The position numbers were made by a program, and so were the translations under genes. Of a stretch of 64,000 bases of DNA, positions 54,448 to 64,000 are shown one piece after another. The notes below the pieces were generated by a model, which was not told the origin of the DNA, did not search any database, and was given only the letters and a program-made list of their open reading frames with translations. Positions within the stretch are counted from its first letter, which is position 1. Every line of letters starts with the position of its first letter. This stretch comes from Cohnella herbarum (GTDB lineage Bacteria > Bacillota > Bacilli > Paenibacillales > Paenibacillaceae), in the NCBI RefSeq assembly GCF_012849095.1, contig NZ_CP051680.1, forward strand, positions 4,681,501-4,745,500, read 5' to 3'.

Positions 54448-57405
54448 TTAGTTGTGGATCAACGTGCTTGCGGATTTACCGTTAGGAGCAGTTGCAGTTA
54501 CGATGAACTCATATTTAGCCGCAGTTGTTGCGAAGCTATTGATGAGACCAGTTGTTGCATTGATCGAAACGTTAGCACCTGTTACTTCAGATACAGCATA
54601 ACGGATACCTACAAGGCTATCATAACCATTGATGTTAGCGCCAGCATACTCGATACCGTATTGATCTTTTACTTTAAGATCCATGTTCGTGTAGATGTAG
54701 GATCCAGCAGTAACAGCGGCATCGTTGCTACCTTTAGCGCTTACGCTATCAACAGCTACCAGATCATTCTTAACTGTCACTTTAGCAGTCAAGACTGCTT
54801 GTTCGTTGTTGAGTGCTTTGTAAACAACTGCAGTTACAGTCGTTTCGCCTGCTTTGTTACCAAGAACATAACCTTTGTTACCAGCTGCAACAACTTTTGC
54901 AACGTTTGGATTCTCAACAGTTATAGAAGCGATGGAATCTGGATAAGCAACAGAGTTACCAGCGTTGTCTTTAACTACAAGAGATACCGTTTTAGCAACT
55001 GCACTAGTGTTTGGTGCTACTTGTGCTCCACCAGTTACCAGCAATCCGCTGTCAAGACCAGCGTACAGGGAAGCGATGCTCTCCAGGCTGTAGTTCAGTG
55101 CAACTTTAGTTGCGTCGATCGATTCGATCGAAACACCTTGAGGTGCATAGATTGCTTTCCAAATGCCTGGAGTAGTTGTTTCTTCTTCAAGAGTCGCTTT
55201 CAATGTTGCTTCACCGAAGGATGTACCAACAGATGTGAAAGTAGCGCCGTCATTCAGAGTATCGAATTGAGTGTTAGCTACATATGCAACTTGACCGTTA
55301 CCCGATACAGCAGGACGCAGAGGATCTGCACCAGCAGTACCATTCAGAACAGCACCGCCGTTTAGTGTCAAGCCAGTTACAGCGATACCGGAGTTATAAA
55401 CTGCAGAACCTACAGTGTTGTGGTTAACGAATTCCAATGCTACACGGTATTTTGCTGCCGAAGCATTAGTACCGAAATCGTCACCGTATTGGTCTTTAAC
55501 TTTGATTGTGAAATCAGAGCTAGTGCCCAATACCGTCTTAACATGAGGCTTCTTAGTCACAGCAACGGATGCTGGAATACGAGCATCAGATACTGGAATA
55601 CGAAGCGTTTTGAAATCATTTGCATTTGGAGAAAGGATGCTTGCAGTAATGAATACTACAGATTTAGCAGGTGCGTTAATTGTTGGAAGAGCGATTTTAC
55701 CTTTGTTAGGTCCGATCAATGCGATATCAGCAGTCCCTGTAACTCCAGAAATACCGACTTTGATGCGATCTTTTTTAGCGTTTTCTACGATTTCTTGAGT
55801 TGTCAACTTGTCGCCATTAGCATCGTAAGCGTTCAAAGTAACGAATTTGCCGCTATCTCCGCTTGCAAGCGTGCCTTCGTAAGCGTCAAGCTCAAGTTTC
55901 GTAGCTACTTTGGAAGTACCGATTTCGAAGTTCAATTTAGCATTTGCAGATCCGGAATACAATGTCATTGTGTGAGTCGATGCTTTGTCTTCTTTGTCAG
56001 TCAAAGAAAGACGCACATCATAACCATTGTCGTTGTCGAAATCGCCAGTTTCAACTTTAGCATATTGTGCGTAAGGCACGATGTTATTGTTGAAAGTTAC
56101 TGGAGTTGCCAACGTTTGATCATTAGCAACAGGGTTGCCGTATTGATCGAACAATTTAACAGATGCTGTTGCAGTGTCGCCTGTGTTGATCAAAGCTGTT
56201 TTGCCGTTTTGATATTTCAGTTCGCCAAGTTCCATTTTAGTAACGAATGGAGCAAAGCCGAGTTTGAAAGTTTTGCTAGCAGTCAGGTGAGTCTCATTGA
56301 AATAAACGTAGATAGGGATCATTGTCAAGCCTGGAGTTGTAGTTACAGTTGCACCAGTTGTGTTCAGCTTAACAACAAGATATCCATCGGAGTCTTTAGT
56401 CAACTGCTCGTTGTAGTTCGTGATGTTTACTGTGTAAGAAGAAGCATTGAAAGATGCCAATTCGCCATATTGGTTCTCAGCTCTCAGACGAACGCGAGTC
56501 GCGTTGGAGTGAGCGATTTCTTCGCTAGCAGTAGCGAATTCCAATTTAGTTACGGCTTCTTTTTCACCTTTGAAGGAAGCAGTATCAGTACCGATTTCTT
56601 CAGCAGTAAGACCGCTCAATGTTACGGAGTAGTCAGCTTCAGTGATTTTCGTGCTAGTCAGAGTCAATGTAGCCGATTTTTTGTCATCAGCCCATTTTGT
56701 CTCAGTAGCAACGGAACCAGTGCCGCGTTTAAGCGTCAATTTAGCTTTCTCAGTGTCAACAGCTTTGTCCAGTACTACTTCTACTTTAGCAACGCCTGTT
56801 GCTTTAGCGGAAGATACCGAAGCTTTAGCAGGAACTTCTGGGTTAGCAGTTACATAAGCCGTGTAACCAACTTCGATCGCTTGACCGCGAGTAGCTGATT
56901 TTGTGTAGTCAGTACGAGCAGCAGTCAGACCTTTGTTGATAGCAGCTTGAATGTAACCAGCAGCCCAAGCAGAAGCGCCTTCTACTTTAGCATCTTTAAC
57001 TTCTTCAAGCTTAAGGATTCTTGCAGCGATTACGATAACTTGCTCAACAGTAACGTCGCCTTTAGGGTCGAATTTACCGTTGCTGCCTTCAACCAAACCT
57101 GCTTTAGCAGCAGCTTCGATTGCACCGTACCACCATTGCTTGTTGTTTACGTCTGTGAAGGTGTTGCCTTCTGTAGCAGGCGCAAGATCAGCAAGAGCGA
57201 TAGCGATTGTAGCGAATTGAGCGCGAGTCAGTTTGTCATCCAAACCGTCGGAGCCCGTTGTAGTACCTTTAAGGATGCCTTTGTCTTTAAGAGCTTGATA
57301 TTTCTGAGCTACAGTAAGTTCTACTGTTTCAGCTGCAGAAGCCATGGATGCGAACAAGCCGAATACCAAGGCGATAGATAGCAAAAGGGATAAACTTTTC
57401 TTCAT
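54448..57405 (-). CDS. S-layer protein with N-terminal SLH domains
   Basis: A 985-residue exported protein very likely to be the main S-layer protein. Order: signal peptide MKKSLSLLLSIALVFGLFAS, then MASAAE; three SLH domains in residues 30-200 (KLTRAQFATIAIALADL; WWYGAIEAAAKAGLVEGSNG; WAAGYIQAAINKGL); then about 780 residues of Ala/Thr/Val-rich Ig-like beta domains (VAKVEVVLDKAVDTEKAKLT; MTLYSGSANAKLNFEIG; TTVTAVVYKALNNEQAVL). Codon use is strongly biased, as in very highly expressed genes, and differs from neighbours. The ATG at 57405 is chosen because GGAGGAG precedes it and the signal peptide starts there. Glycosylation of Thr/Ser residues is expected from the neighbouring cluster. Confidence 0.93.
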   Translation of the reverse strand: MKKSLSLLLSIALVFGLFASMASAAETVELTVAQKYQALKDKGILKGTTTGSDGLDDKLTRAQFATIAIALADLAPATEGNTFTDVNNKQWWYGAIEAAAKAGLVEGSNGKFDPKGDVTVEQVIVIAARILKLEEVKDAKVEGASAWAAGYIQAAINKGLTAARTDYTKSATRGQAIEVGYTAYVTANPEVPAKASVSSAKATGVAKVEVVLDKAVDTEKAKLTLKRGTGSVATETKWADDKKSATLTLTSTKITEADYSVTLSGLTAEEIGTDTASFKGEKEAVTKLEFATASEEIAHSNATRVRLRAENQYGELASFNASSYTVNITNYNEQLTKDSDGYLVVKLNTTGATVTTTPGLTMIPIYVYFNETHLTASKTFKLGFAPFVTKMELGELKYQNGKTALINTGDTATASVKLFDQYGNPVANDQTLATPVTFNNNIVPYAQYAKVETGDFDNDNGYDVRLSLTDKEDKASTHTMTLYSGSANAKLNFEIGTSKVATKLELDAYEGTLASGDSGKFVTLNAYDANGDKLTTQEIVENAKKDRIKVGISGVTGTADIALIGPNKGKIALPTINAPAKSVVFITASILSPNANDFKTLRIPVSDARIPASVAVTKKPHVKTVLGTSSDFTIKVKDQYGDDFGTNASAAKYRVALEFVNHNTVGSAVYNSGIAVTGLTLNGGAVLNGTAGADPLRPAVSGNGQVAYVANTQFDTLNDGATFTSVGTSFGEATLKATLEEETTTPGIWKAIYAPQGVSIESIDATKVALNYSLESIASLYAGLDSGLLVTGGAQVAPNTSAVAKTVSLVVKDNAGNSVAYPDSIASITVENPNVAKVVAAGNKGYVLGNKAGETTVTAVVYKALNNEQAVLTAKVTVKNDLVAVDSVSAKGSNDAAVTAGSYIYTNMDLKVKDQYGIEYAGANINGYDSLVGIRYAVSEVTGANVSINATTGLINSFATTAAKYEFIVTATAPNGKSASTLIHN

Positions 57406-57632
57406 AACCTTTTTTTCTCCTCCTCGAGAATGTATCTGTTTTGTTTGTGTGTGAAAATTATAGCTCGAATCTCTCATCGGTGTTTCACCCCCTTCCTTGA
57501 GTAGAGCATTGTCTATAATTGATGTCTGTCGGCATGTCTAATTAGTAGATACATGTCGCAGAAACTTGTAAACAGAAGTAAATAATCGAAAATGAACAGA
57601 AATTAGGCAGGGTAAATTATGCCACTTTCCTC

Positions 57633-57662
57633 ATTATACATGAGGGGATTACCCAGCGTAAA
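57633..57662 (-). promoter_or_regulatory. Candidate S-layer gene promoter, long leader
   Basis: On the minus strand TTTACG is followed after 18 bases by TATAAT, giving a leader of about 220 bases before the S-layer start, in keeping with the long leaders known for S-layer mRNAs. The region 57406-57914 holds no gene. It has a CCTCAT/ATGAGG hairpin overlapping the -10 and a GAAAAGTTG/CAACTTTTT inverted repeat at 57740-57786. Other TATAAT-like sites exist, so this is tentative. Confidence 0.35.
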
Positions 57663-57914
57663 GAACATTTTGATAGAGAGATTGGAAGATTAGTTCTCGA
57701 GTCCCTCTCGAAAGACTCAACATGTTAAACGCATGGCGCGGAGAAAAGTTGCGGTTTATTTCAAAATAGATCTCAACTTTTTTCGATTCTTTACTCACGA
57801 CTGTTCCTTAAAAGCTATGTAAGGGCTTATCGCTTCTCTAGTATAGCTTGGACTAGTACTTTAGTCATTGGTAAATCATTTCCTATAGAACCAAGTTGAA
57901 ACATACTTAAGATA

Positions 57915-57955
57915 AGAAGAGCACCTCTATCCAGTTAGGAAGGAGATGCTCTTCT
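57915..57955 (-). terminator. Terminator after the split SLH gene
   Basis: On the minus strand AGAAGAGCATCTCC pairs with GAGGTGCTCTTCT across a loop with minor mismatches, followed by T-rich sequence, nine bases after the stop. Confidence 0.75.
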
Positions 57956-57964
57956 ATTGCTTGA

Positions 57965-59449
57965 CTAGTTTAATTTCGGTAAACGTTTCTTATCCGCAAG
58001 TACTCTTGCAACCAAGATAGCCGAATCCGAACGGAGCAGATTCGATTTCGGTTCGAATACGTTGCCCTTCTTAGGATCGGCCGGATCGACCGGCGTGCCT
58101 AAGATAAATCCTTTCTTGGCCACTGCCAATACGGCAGGTCGGGCATAAAATTCGATTTGCGCGTAGTCTTTAAATAGTTTTTGCAGAGACGCGTCAATTT
58201 TCTTGCTATCTGTATCCAACTTCATATTCAGCGTTCTTGCGATAATGACAGCCGCTTGTTCCCTGGACACTGACGCGCTTGGTTCAAACGCCCTTGGCGT
58301 TGTACCTCTAATAAGTCCTTGACGTGCAGCCGTCTCTACATACCGGAAATCCCATAATGCATCGGGGTTAATGGTGTACGGCACATCATCGAAATGAGAC
58401 TTACTCAGCTCATAGTTCAATGGAATGTCTATCGCTTTAACCATCATGCGCGCAAACTCTCCACGGCTGGTAGGTAAATCAGCGCCGAATTGATCGTAAC
58501 TTATTGGATTCATGACGCCTTTAGCATAGATCGCTTCCAAATAGTTCTTCGCATAAGGGTGCTGGGTAATATCGTAGAAAGAGTAAACCATTTTTCCGAC
58601 TACGTAATAACCGAATTGCGAGAATGGAACGGTAATCGTGTGTTTCTTCGTGTCAACTACGCCGCCAACGTTCTCCCAGTACTTATTCTTCACGTCATAA
58701 CGGAAAGCGGTAATGATCGTTCCCACTGTATCCCGCATATTCTCATCGTATTTAAGTTCCAGTGTGCCAATCTTTGAAGTCACGAGTTGTCGGTTGTCAG
58801 GACGGTTATCATAGGTCGGGATGTCGCCTCCTCCCGGCCCCTTGGCTCCCGGGAATTGATAAGGGTCGACCCCGAATTTCAACGGATCATAAGTATTCGT
58901 TACCGGATCATCGGCAAGACCGGCATCAATCCAGAATACCGGACTGGATTTAATAAAGTGCGTAGGAAACGATACGTTAAATCTAGTGCCGAAGCTCTGA
59001 AGAATCAAATCGAAGTTGGCCGGTAATGTTTCATACTCGCGCCGATCGACGACACCGTCTTCAGGGTTGGCAATGGCGAACATCACTTTGTGACCGTCGA
59101 AAATTTGGTTTTTCAAATTTTGCGGTACGTTGAAGTCTTGTCTAATCAAAGTCGTACCTTTAGGGAACTTCAGACTCAAACTACCATCGAATTGCTTATG
59201 GCTACTCTTCATCGTCTCCAAGAAACCGGCGCCCGGAATGTTCGTAGGTACATATTTAATCTCCAGTGTTTCTTTGGAAACGTCGTTCGCATTCGATATC
59301 GTCATTTCGATTTTGTTGACTTTACCGGCTTTTAATCCCGTAACGAAATAGCGATAAGCATTCGGATAATCGATCAAACCGTCGTTATCACTGTCAAAAT
59401 CAATCTTCTCCATGGCAACCGACTTGATATCTCCGCCTTTGATCAACAC
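57965..59449 (-). pseudogene. C-terminal half of a split SLH surface protein
   Basis: The frame is open from about 59467 to 57965. It holds a beta domain (KVLIKGGDIKSVAMEKIDFD; YRYFVTGLKAGKVNKIEMTI), an extended middle and three C-terminal SLH domains (NYLEAIYAKGVMNP; FRYVETAARQGLIRG; ARPAVLAVAKKGFILG). The only start is a GTG at 59449 without a ribosome site, and there is no signal peptide. It is therefore best read as the continuation of the upstream 903-codon gene, separated by a one-base deletion. If translated alone it could not be exported. Confidence 0.75.
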
Positions 59450-62154
59450 TTTATCAGCGCCAGGGCGTCAATTACAACTTCGATAAAGTTTTGATTGACG
59501 GTGTTCTTGGCAGGCAGTATCGGACGCAAGATCTTGTACGGTATCGATGTCGGATCGACTTCAAGTCTATACGTTGCACGCGGACCTGCCTCGCCGCTGT
59601 TATATACGAAGAAGTTATAGATCTTGGAGCTTCCATCGATATTCAGCTTCTGTCTCTTTATGGTGAAAGAGAAGGATTGCAAATCCATGTTATATTGTAC
59701 GGTCAGATCACTCGTAAACGGTGAACTTGCAGGATACGAACCTACAACCTTACCGTCTTTGACGAGTTGGAACGGTTGGGACAGGTCCCACTTCCAAGGA
59801 TCTTTTTCCGAAGGCGTGGTCACCTTTAATATATATTTCTGCTGCGTCGTGGTCGCGATACTCAACATCTTATTAATTACCGCTGTCTCGGTTGTCCCTA
59901 AGTCCAAGAAATCAAAAGTACCAAAAACGTTCATCTCGGACAACGACGTTGTAAATATGCTGCCCCGCATTGGGAAATTCGGGTCATTGGACAGAGGGAT
60001 ATCGTTATATTGCGTACCATAAGGGAATATTCCAGAAGTCCCCGGTGCAGGAATAACCGGTAAGTTCGTGGGCACCAGATTAATTTTGATTGTCTTATCG
60101 TAGGATTCAGTAGCTGTCTGATACAGAATTCTAATTTTATTTTCCCCAGAGTAGAACTTATTATATATATCTCTAAGGCTATTAGGCGGCGCTGGTTGAG
60201 CCGGATCTGGATCTGCCGCTATATCTAGTTGAAAATCGGCAATCGTTGCCTTATCAACGTTATTACCATCTAGCCTGACTCCCTTTTTCAAAGGCACGAG
60301 CGTGTTATTAATATAGAAGAACACGGTTTGCCCTGGCGAAACGTATTTAATCTTGGTTTCATTCGCGATGTTTTTGAACGTTCCCGCGAAGTTACCTAAT
60401 TTATTCGTAATAATTTCGGTTGCTTGCTGTGTTTCTGTTTGTGTTGTATCGACGCTAATAATCATTCCATCTACTGCTTTATCGTAATTGGCATATGGAC
60501 CGTAGAGCAAATTAATCGTCGCCGGCTTTAACACTTGCGATCCAGTTTGCATTTGGAAGTTGATGGTTTGAGTCCCCGTTACAGGCATCGAAGAAAATTC
60601 GTATACAATCCTGTAAAACGTCTTAGTGACCCCGTTTACCATTTTAGTCACAGTTTTAACATCTGCTGCGTTAGTATTAACTCTCCTGAACACCGGAGGT
60701 GTGGTTTGGGTCTGACCTGCGATGTCTTTGATGCTGTCGATCTTCATCGGTAGATCAGTAAGCCCGTAACCGGCAGCCGGGGGATTTCCGATTAAAAATT
60801 CTACGGCAAACGGCATAGAGAAAATGTTCGTCCCATGCAAAGGTCCACCTGTAATATTCTCGTAATTCGTTCCGTTATACGACTGCAGGTAATTCATCTC
60901 ATGAATATAAGGATCATTGCCATTCTGGAGGATGAATCCAAGCTCGTTAGTTCCTTCCTGGGAAGGCGTGATATTTAGATGTTTGTTCACTTCGTTATCG
61001 GATAACAACTGAACATTATACCGAGTATCTTGATCCAGCGTCCCTCCGACGGCAGTCTTCAGTTGCGCATTGCTCAACGCAAAAGAGTACACGAAAAATT
61101 TATCTTTTTTGTTAGTTAAAGGCTCCGGAGTCGCGTAAACGTAATCCGTTACCGATGGTCCATATATTACCCTAACTTTCTTCGTACCGCTGTTGTCTGC
61201 TCCGCCCACAGGCCAAGTTGGATCCGGATGGGGTTCTAGAGGACCTGAAACAACGTCAGCGTATTCCGAGTTCGGTACGATTACTTTACCGGAAACTTGA
61301 ACGTTGTTAATGTTAGAGAAATTATAGTTCGGGTAGTACTCCATCGGCATGCCGTCCGTTCCGGCGCCCTCGTTGATGTTTACATCGTAGTAGGTGACGC
61401 TTCCGTTATAAAAAGCAATTTCGCGAGTGGTCTCCAAAGTCTGGGAGTTATTCTTCACTCGAATCGTAACGAGGTTTTTCCCTTTCTTTAAATTGACGGG
61501 AGACGCAACGAAGCTATTGTTGTTGCTTGGATTTACGTTGTATGTTTTACTATTTCCATTTACCACGATCGTTACATTCTGTGCATTTGGCGCGTTACCC
61601 GTGATACTAATGTCATAGTTATTCCGACCTTTGGACGCATTCGAATAAACGACGGTTGTTTTGCCATCCGTAACGGGGAATGCTTGTCCGTCGATCTGTG
61701 CCATGAGGTTATAAAACAAAGGTCCGTTCCGATAATCAATATAGAAAGAGTCTGCAACCTCTCCTCCATTTTGTAAACCTTTGAACGTTATTTTATTCTT
61801 TCCCGGGAATAGCTCGATATTGAAAATGGTAATCGCATTGCCATCCGGATAAATATTACTCGTTTGATCGAGTTTAGACGTCCCAATAATATCATTCGTC
61901 GGGTCGCTATCGTTTTTGTCGTCGATAATCTGATGTACGCTGTACGAGATCGTCGTTGGGTTTACATTGTTAATCGAGCCCTGAAGGGTAACCCGCGCAT
62001 CCGTCGTAATGCGATACGAGGAGGGATTCGAGCTCTCGCTTGGAAATACGAAGCTTCCGTTCCCAACGGCCGCATTCGCTAATGGCGCCTGAGCGGGGAG
62101 CAACTGAAGCAGGAGCGCGAACGCGATGAATACGGCACTGATTTTTTTAAACAC
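59443..62154 (-). CDS. N-terminal part of the split secreted SLH protein
   Basis: A 903-residue exported protein. The signal peptide is MFKKISAVFIAFALLLQLLP with an ANAA cleavage region. Several glucodextranase-B/Ig-like modules follow (LFPGKNKITFKGLQNGGEV; VNLKKGKNLVTIRVKNNSQT; SRKTYNV-like turns). The GTG start at 62154 has AAGGAGG eight bases upstream. The last module breaks off in mid-domain (NFIEVVIDALALIKC, stop), exactly where the next frame supplies the missing PGADKVLIKGG part. Adding one C to the CCC run at 59463-59465 (minus strand) would restore about 1,400 codons in one gene. Confidence 0.85.
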   Translation of the reverse strand: MFKKISAVFIAFALLLQLLPAQAPLANAAVGNGSFVFPSESSNPSSYRITTDARVTLQGSINNVNPTTISYSVHQIIDDKNDSDPTNDIIGTSKLDQTSNIYPDGNAITIFNIELFPGKNKITFKGLQNGGEVADSFYIDYRNGPLFYNLMAQIDGQAFPVTDGKTTVVYSNASKGRNNYDISITGNAPNAQNVTIVVNGNSKTYNVNPSNNNSFVASPVNLKKGKNLVTIRVKNNSQTLETTREIAFYNGSVTYYDVNINEGAGTDGMPMEYYPNYNFSNINNVQVSGKVIVPNSEYADVVSGPLEPHPDPTWPVGGADNSGTKKVRVIYGPSVTDYVYATPEPLTNKKDKFFVYSFALSNAQLKTAVGGTLDQDTRYNVQLLSDNEVNKHLNITPSQEGTNELGFILQNGNDPYIHEMNYLQSYNGTNYENITGGPLHGTNIFSMPFAVEFLIGNPPAAGYGLTDLPMKIDSIKDIAGQTQTTPPVFRRVNTNAADVKTVTKMVNGVTKTFYRIVYEFSSMPVTGTQTINFQMQTGSQVLKPATINLLYGPYANYDKAVDGMIISVDTTQTETQQATEIITNKLGNFAGTFKNIANETKIKYVSPGQTVFFYINNTLVPLKKGVRLDGNNVDKATIADFQLDIAADPDPAQPAPPNSLRDIYNKFYSGENKIRILYQTATESYDKTIKINLVPTNLPVIPAPGTSGIFPYGTQYNDIPLSNDPNFPMRGSIFTTSLSEMNVFGTFDFLDLGTTETAVINKMLSIATTTQQKYILKVTTPSEKDPWKWDLSQPFQLVKDGKVVGSYPASSPFTSDLTVQYNMDLQSFSFTIKRQKLNIDGSSKIYNFFVYNSGEAGPRATYRLEVDPTSIPYKILRPILPAKNTVNQNFIEVVIDALALIKC

Positions 62155-62234
62155 AATGATTTCCTCCTTACATTTCTTCCCGGCATTATGGGTGTACCTC
62201 TGTTATCGGACGAGAGCGGAGGAATATTTAGGCG

Positions 62235-62278
62235 AAAAAAATAAAAAATCCCCGAATCTCGATCGAGATCAGGGATTT
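62235..62278 (-). terminator. Terminator of tagO
   Basis: On the minus strand AAATCCCTGATCTCG pairs with CGAGATTCGGGGATTT (minor mismatch), followed by TTTTTATTTTTT. It lies about 30 bases after the tagO stop and before the split SLH gene. Confidence 0.88.
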
Positions 62279-62306
62279 AAGAAATTTTTAATAAAATGAA
62301 CTGCTA

Positions 62307-63458
62307 TTATTTCCCCCGAGTTTCCGTATGAGGCTTCATCCGAAGTCTTGCCAGGAAATCGAGAACGGGGCGGCGAGTCTGGTCGACGATTCCGATAAGC
62401 TCGGCACCGATCTGCAATAAGAACACGAGAGCGCATATAACGATAAACGTGATCCAGTTCCCTAAACCAGTATTCGATACAGACGATTGAACGATCGCGC
62501 ATGTTCCGAAGAAAGCGGCGATTCCGTATATGATAATAACGGTTTTCCGATGGCTGAATCCAAGTTGCTGCAAGCAGTGATGCAGATGTCCTTTGTCCGG
62601 AGCGAAGATCGGCTTCTTGTGAATCCAGCGACGCACGATGGCGAAGAAGGTGTCGGACAACGGTACGCCTATGATGAGCAAAGGAGTAACGAAGGAAACG
62701 ATCGTGATTTGTTTGAATCCGAGCATGGACAACGTCGCCAAGGCGAAACCGAGGAACAACGAGCCCGAGTCTCCCATGAATATTTTCGCGGGATGGAAGT
62801 TGAAGAACAGGAAACCTCCGATTGCACCAAGCAATACTGCCGATAGCAAAATAACGGCTTCATTACCCATAATAATCCCCATCACCATAATCGTGGCAAC
62901 GGCGATGCCGGATACGCCGGCCGCAAGCCCGTCCAATCCGTCGATTAAGTTAATCGCGTTCGTGACGCCGACGATCCAGAGGATCGTGAGCGGAATGCTG
63001 AGCCATTCGCCCAGCGGCTGCATGGCCGAACCGAAAGGAATGTTCAATAAGTTGATTTTCACGTCGAAACCGAATACGACGATGCAAGCCGCGCCGATTT
63101 GCACGAGCAATTTGAGCTTGGCGGACAAGTCGTACTTATCATCCAGAGCCCCCAGCAAAACGATAACCGTACCGCCGACCAGCAGAGCGCTAATCAAATT
63201 GCGGTCGTAAGCGCTTAGCGCTCCTTCTGGAACGAAAGGCAATATAAGTAGCAATCCCACCGTGAACGCCGCATAGATCGCTACGCCGCCCAGACGGGGC
63301 ATCGTTCTTGTATGAACTTTACGTTGGTTCGGCACGTCGATCGCGCCGATGCGAACCGCCAGCTTCTTAACGAGCGGCGTTAGAACAAGCGCAAGCGCCA
63401 TTGCCCCAATGAATGAAATGAGTCCAATACCTAGCATCCAACCAGACACCATCCACAA
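62307..63458 (-). CDS. tagO: Undecaprenyl-phosphate N-acetylglucosaminyl-1-phosphate transferase
   Basis: TagO/WecA-type enzyme that starts wall-polymer synthesis by placing GlcNAc-1-phosphate on undecaprenyl phosphate. The 383-residue protein has about eleven membrane helices and the family's active-site motifs: RKVHTRTMPRLGG, ALDDKYDLSAKLK, NAINLIDGLDGLAAG, FNFHPAKIFMGDSGSLF and GHLHHCLQQLG. In S-layer bacteria this step feeds the secondary cell-wall polymer to which SLH domains bind. It is 115 bases from the TagA-like gene. Confidence 0.95.
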   Translation of the reverse strand: MWMVSGWMLGIGLISFIGAMALALVLTPLVKKLAVRIGAIDVPNQRKVHTRTMPRLGGVAIYAAFTVGLLLILPFVPEGALSAYDRNLISALLVGGTVIVLLGALDDKYDLSAKLKLLVQIGAACIVVFGFDVKINLLNIPFGSAMQPLGEWLSIPLTILWIVGVTNAINLIDGLDGLAAGVSGIAVATIMVMGIIMGNEAVILLSAVLLGAIGGFLFFNFHPAKIFMGDSGSLFLGFALATLSMLGFKQITIVSFVTPLLIIGVPLSDTFFAIVRRWIHKKPIFAPDKGHLHHCLQQLGFSHRKTVIIIYGIAAFFGTCAIVQSSVSNTGLGNWITFIVICALVFLLQIGAELIGIVDQTRRPVLDFLARLRMKPHTETRGK

Positions 63459-63573
63459 CTCCCCTTTTTCTGTACCGGAATGAATTATACTCCCGTAACA
63501 AGGAATTCAACAAGGTGAACATTCAGTCGTTTTCAGCCGTTTTTCATGATTTTTATCATTTTCACGAAAGTTT

Positions 63574-64000
63574 TCACGATGGATTGTTATGTTTAAGGAC
63601 TTTATCTCCGTCTTTAATCACTTTGAGCGCAAATCGAGGCAATACGAGCATCCTCTTGAACCGGGTTGGTTGCTGTATTAACCTATAAAACCATTCCATC
63701 CCGAGTTTGCGAAAAAATGCCGGAGCTCGCTTGAGCTTACCCGATACGACGTCGAAACTCCCCCCTACGCCCATCACGACGGGAACGCCGAGTTCGGACT
63801 GATACTTCTCGATCCATGGTTCTTGGTTCATTGTTGCGCGAGCCACGAACAACAGATCCGGATTAGCTTCCCTGATTGCGGCTACGACTTCTCCATCTTC
63901 CTTATCCGTAAAATAACCATCTCTATACCCCACGAAACGGATGCCTGGAAACTGTTGCTTTAGCTTATCGTGCGCTGTTTGTATAATATCCGCGGACGCC
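63574..64000 (-). CDS. tagA: WecG/TagA/CpsF glycosyltransferase (5' end outside window)
   Basis: The C-terminal 142 codons of a GT26 enzyme that adds ManNAc to lipid-linked GlcNAc. Visible: IRFVGYRDGYF, PDLLFVARATMNQEPWIEKY, VPVVMGVGGSFDVVSGKLKR, APAFFRKLGMEWFYRLIQQP and a basic tail RFKRMLVLPRFALKVIKDGD. The usual GxPKQEKW block is ARATMNQEPW here: the Gln is kept but Gly-x-Pro-Lys is lost. In Paenibacillus the neighbour is often csaB, which would lie outside this window. Confidence 0.9.
   Translation of the reverse strand, partial: ASADIIQTAHDKLKQQFPGIRFVGYRDGYFTDKEDGEVVAAIREANPDLLFVARATMNQEPWIEKYQSELGVPVVMGVGGSFDVVSGKLKRAPAFFRKLGMEWFYRLIQQPTRFKRMLVLPRFALKVIKDGDKVLKHNNPS

Noticed and set aside
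54274..56898. Long plus-strand open frames opposite the S-layer gene, up to 492 codons
   Set aside because: Cys- and Ser-rich translations that mirror the biased codon use of the S-layer gene; no ribosome sites or recognisable domains.
62487..63210. Plus-strand frames opposite tagO, up to 190 codons
   Set aside because: They are shadows of the membrane-protein gene on the other strand, which carries all family motifs.

Overview
The window looks like a chromosomal piece of a flagellated, naturally competent, spore-forming member of the Bacillota with an S-layer, most like Paenibacillus or Cohnella (family Paenibacillaceae). The main reasons are the degSU-comF-flg gene order, a small acid-soluble spore protein, and several secreted SLH-domain proteins, among them a highly codon-biased S-layer protein. 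This assignment is an inference from gene content; no marker rRNA is present.

1-15 kb (minus strand): the conserved degS-degU / comFA-comFC / yvyF-flgM-flgN-flgK-flgL-DUF6470-fliW-csrA-flaG-fliD block. It covers two-component control, DNA uptake, late flagellar assembly and the CsrA/FliW control of flagellin. It departs from the Bacillus subtilis order in three ways: no comFB, an acyltransferase between comFC and yvyF, and a small accessory patch between comFA and degU. That patch holds two unknown genes, a DUF559-like nuclease/winged-helix gene and an array of four spaced palindromes.

15-24.4 kb: a secreted phosphodiester glycosidase, a large SLH/Ig-like surface protein coupled to a YjbR-family gene, metK with a clear sigma-A promoter and a short leader, and a spore protein gene.

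24.4-52 kb: a large surface-glycan locus. It holds rmlC-rmlB-rmlD without rmlA, a galE-like gene, an initiating sugar-phosphate transferase, an acyl/acetyltransferase, glycosyltransferases and a Wzm/Wzt ABC exporter. Divergent from the exporter lies an AT-rich cassette: glycosyltransferase-like protein, epimerase, AsnB-type amidotransferase, APS kinase and sulfotransferase. After a patch of decayed IS3 and IS21 elements comes a tightly overlapping four-gene operon resembling wbpB-wbpE-wbpA-wbpI, for a diamino-uronic acid sugar nucleotide. An O-antigen-ligase/TPR membrane protein resembling the S-layer O-oligosaccharyltransferase WsfB ends the block.

52-64 kb: a secreted protein of unknown function, the S-layer protein, a two-part SLH surface protein that appears to be one gene split by a single-base deletion, TagO and a truncated TagA-like enzyme for the secondary cell-wall polymer that SLH domains bind.

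Taken together, 24-64 kb probably makes an S-layer, its protein-linked glycan and the wall anchor. The most unusual idea is that the glycan is sulfated from PAPS made by the locus's own APS kinase and perhaps amidated by the AsnB-like protein. This is inferred from gene content alone.
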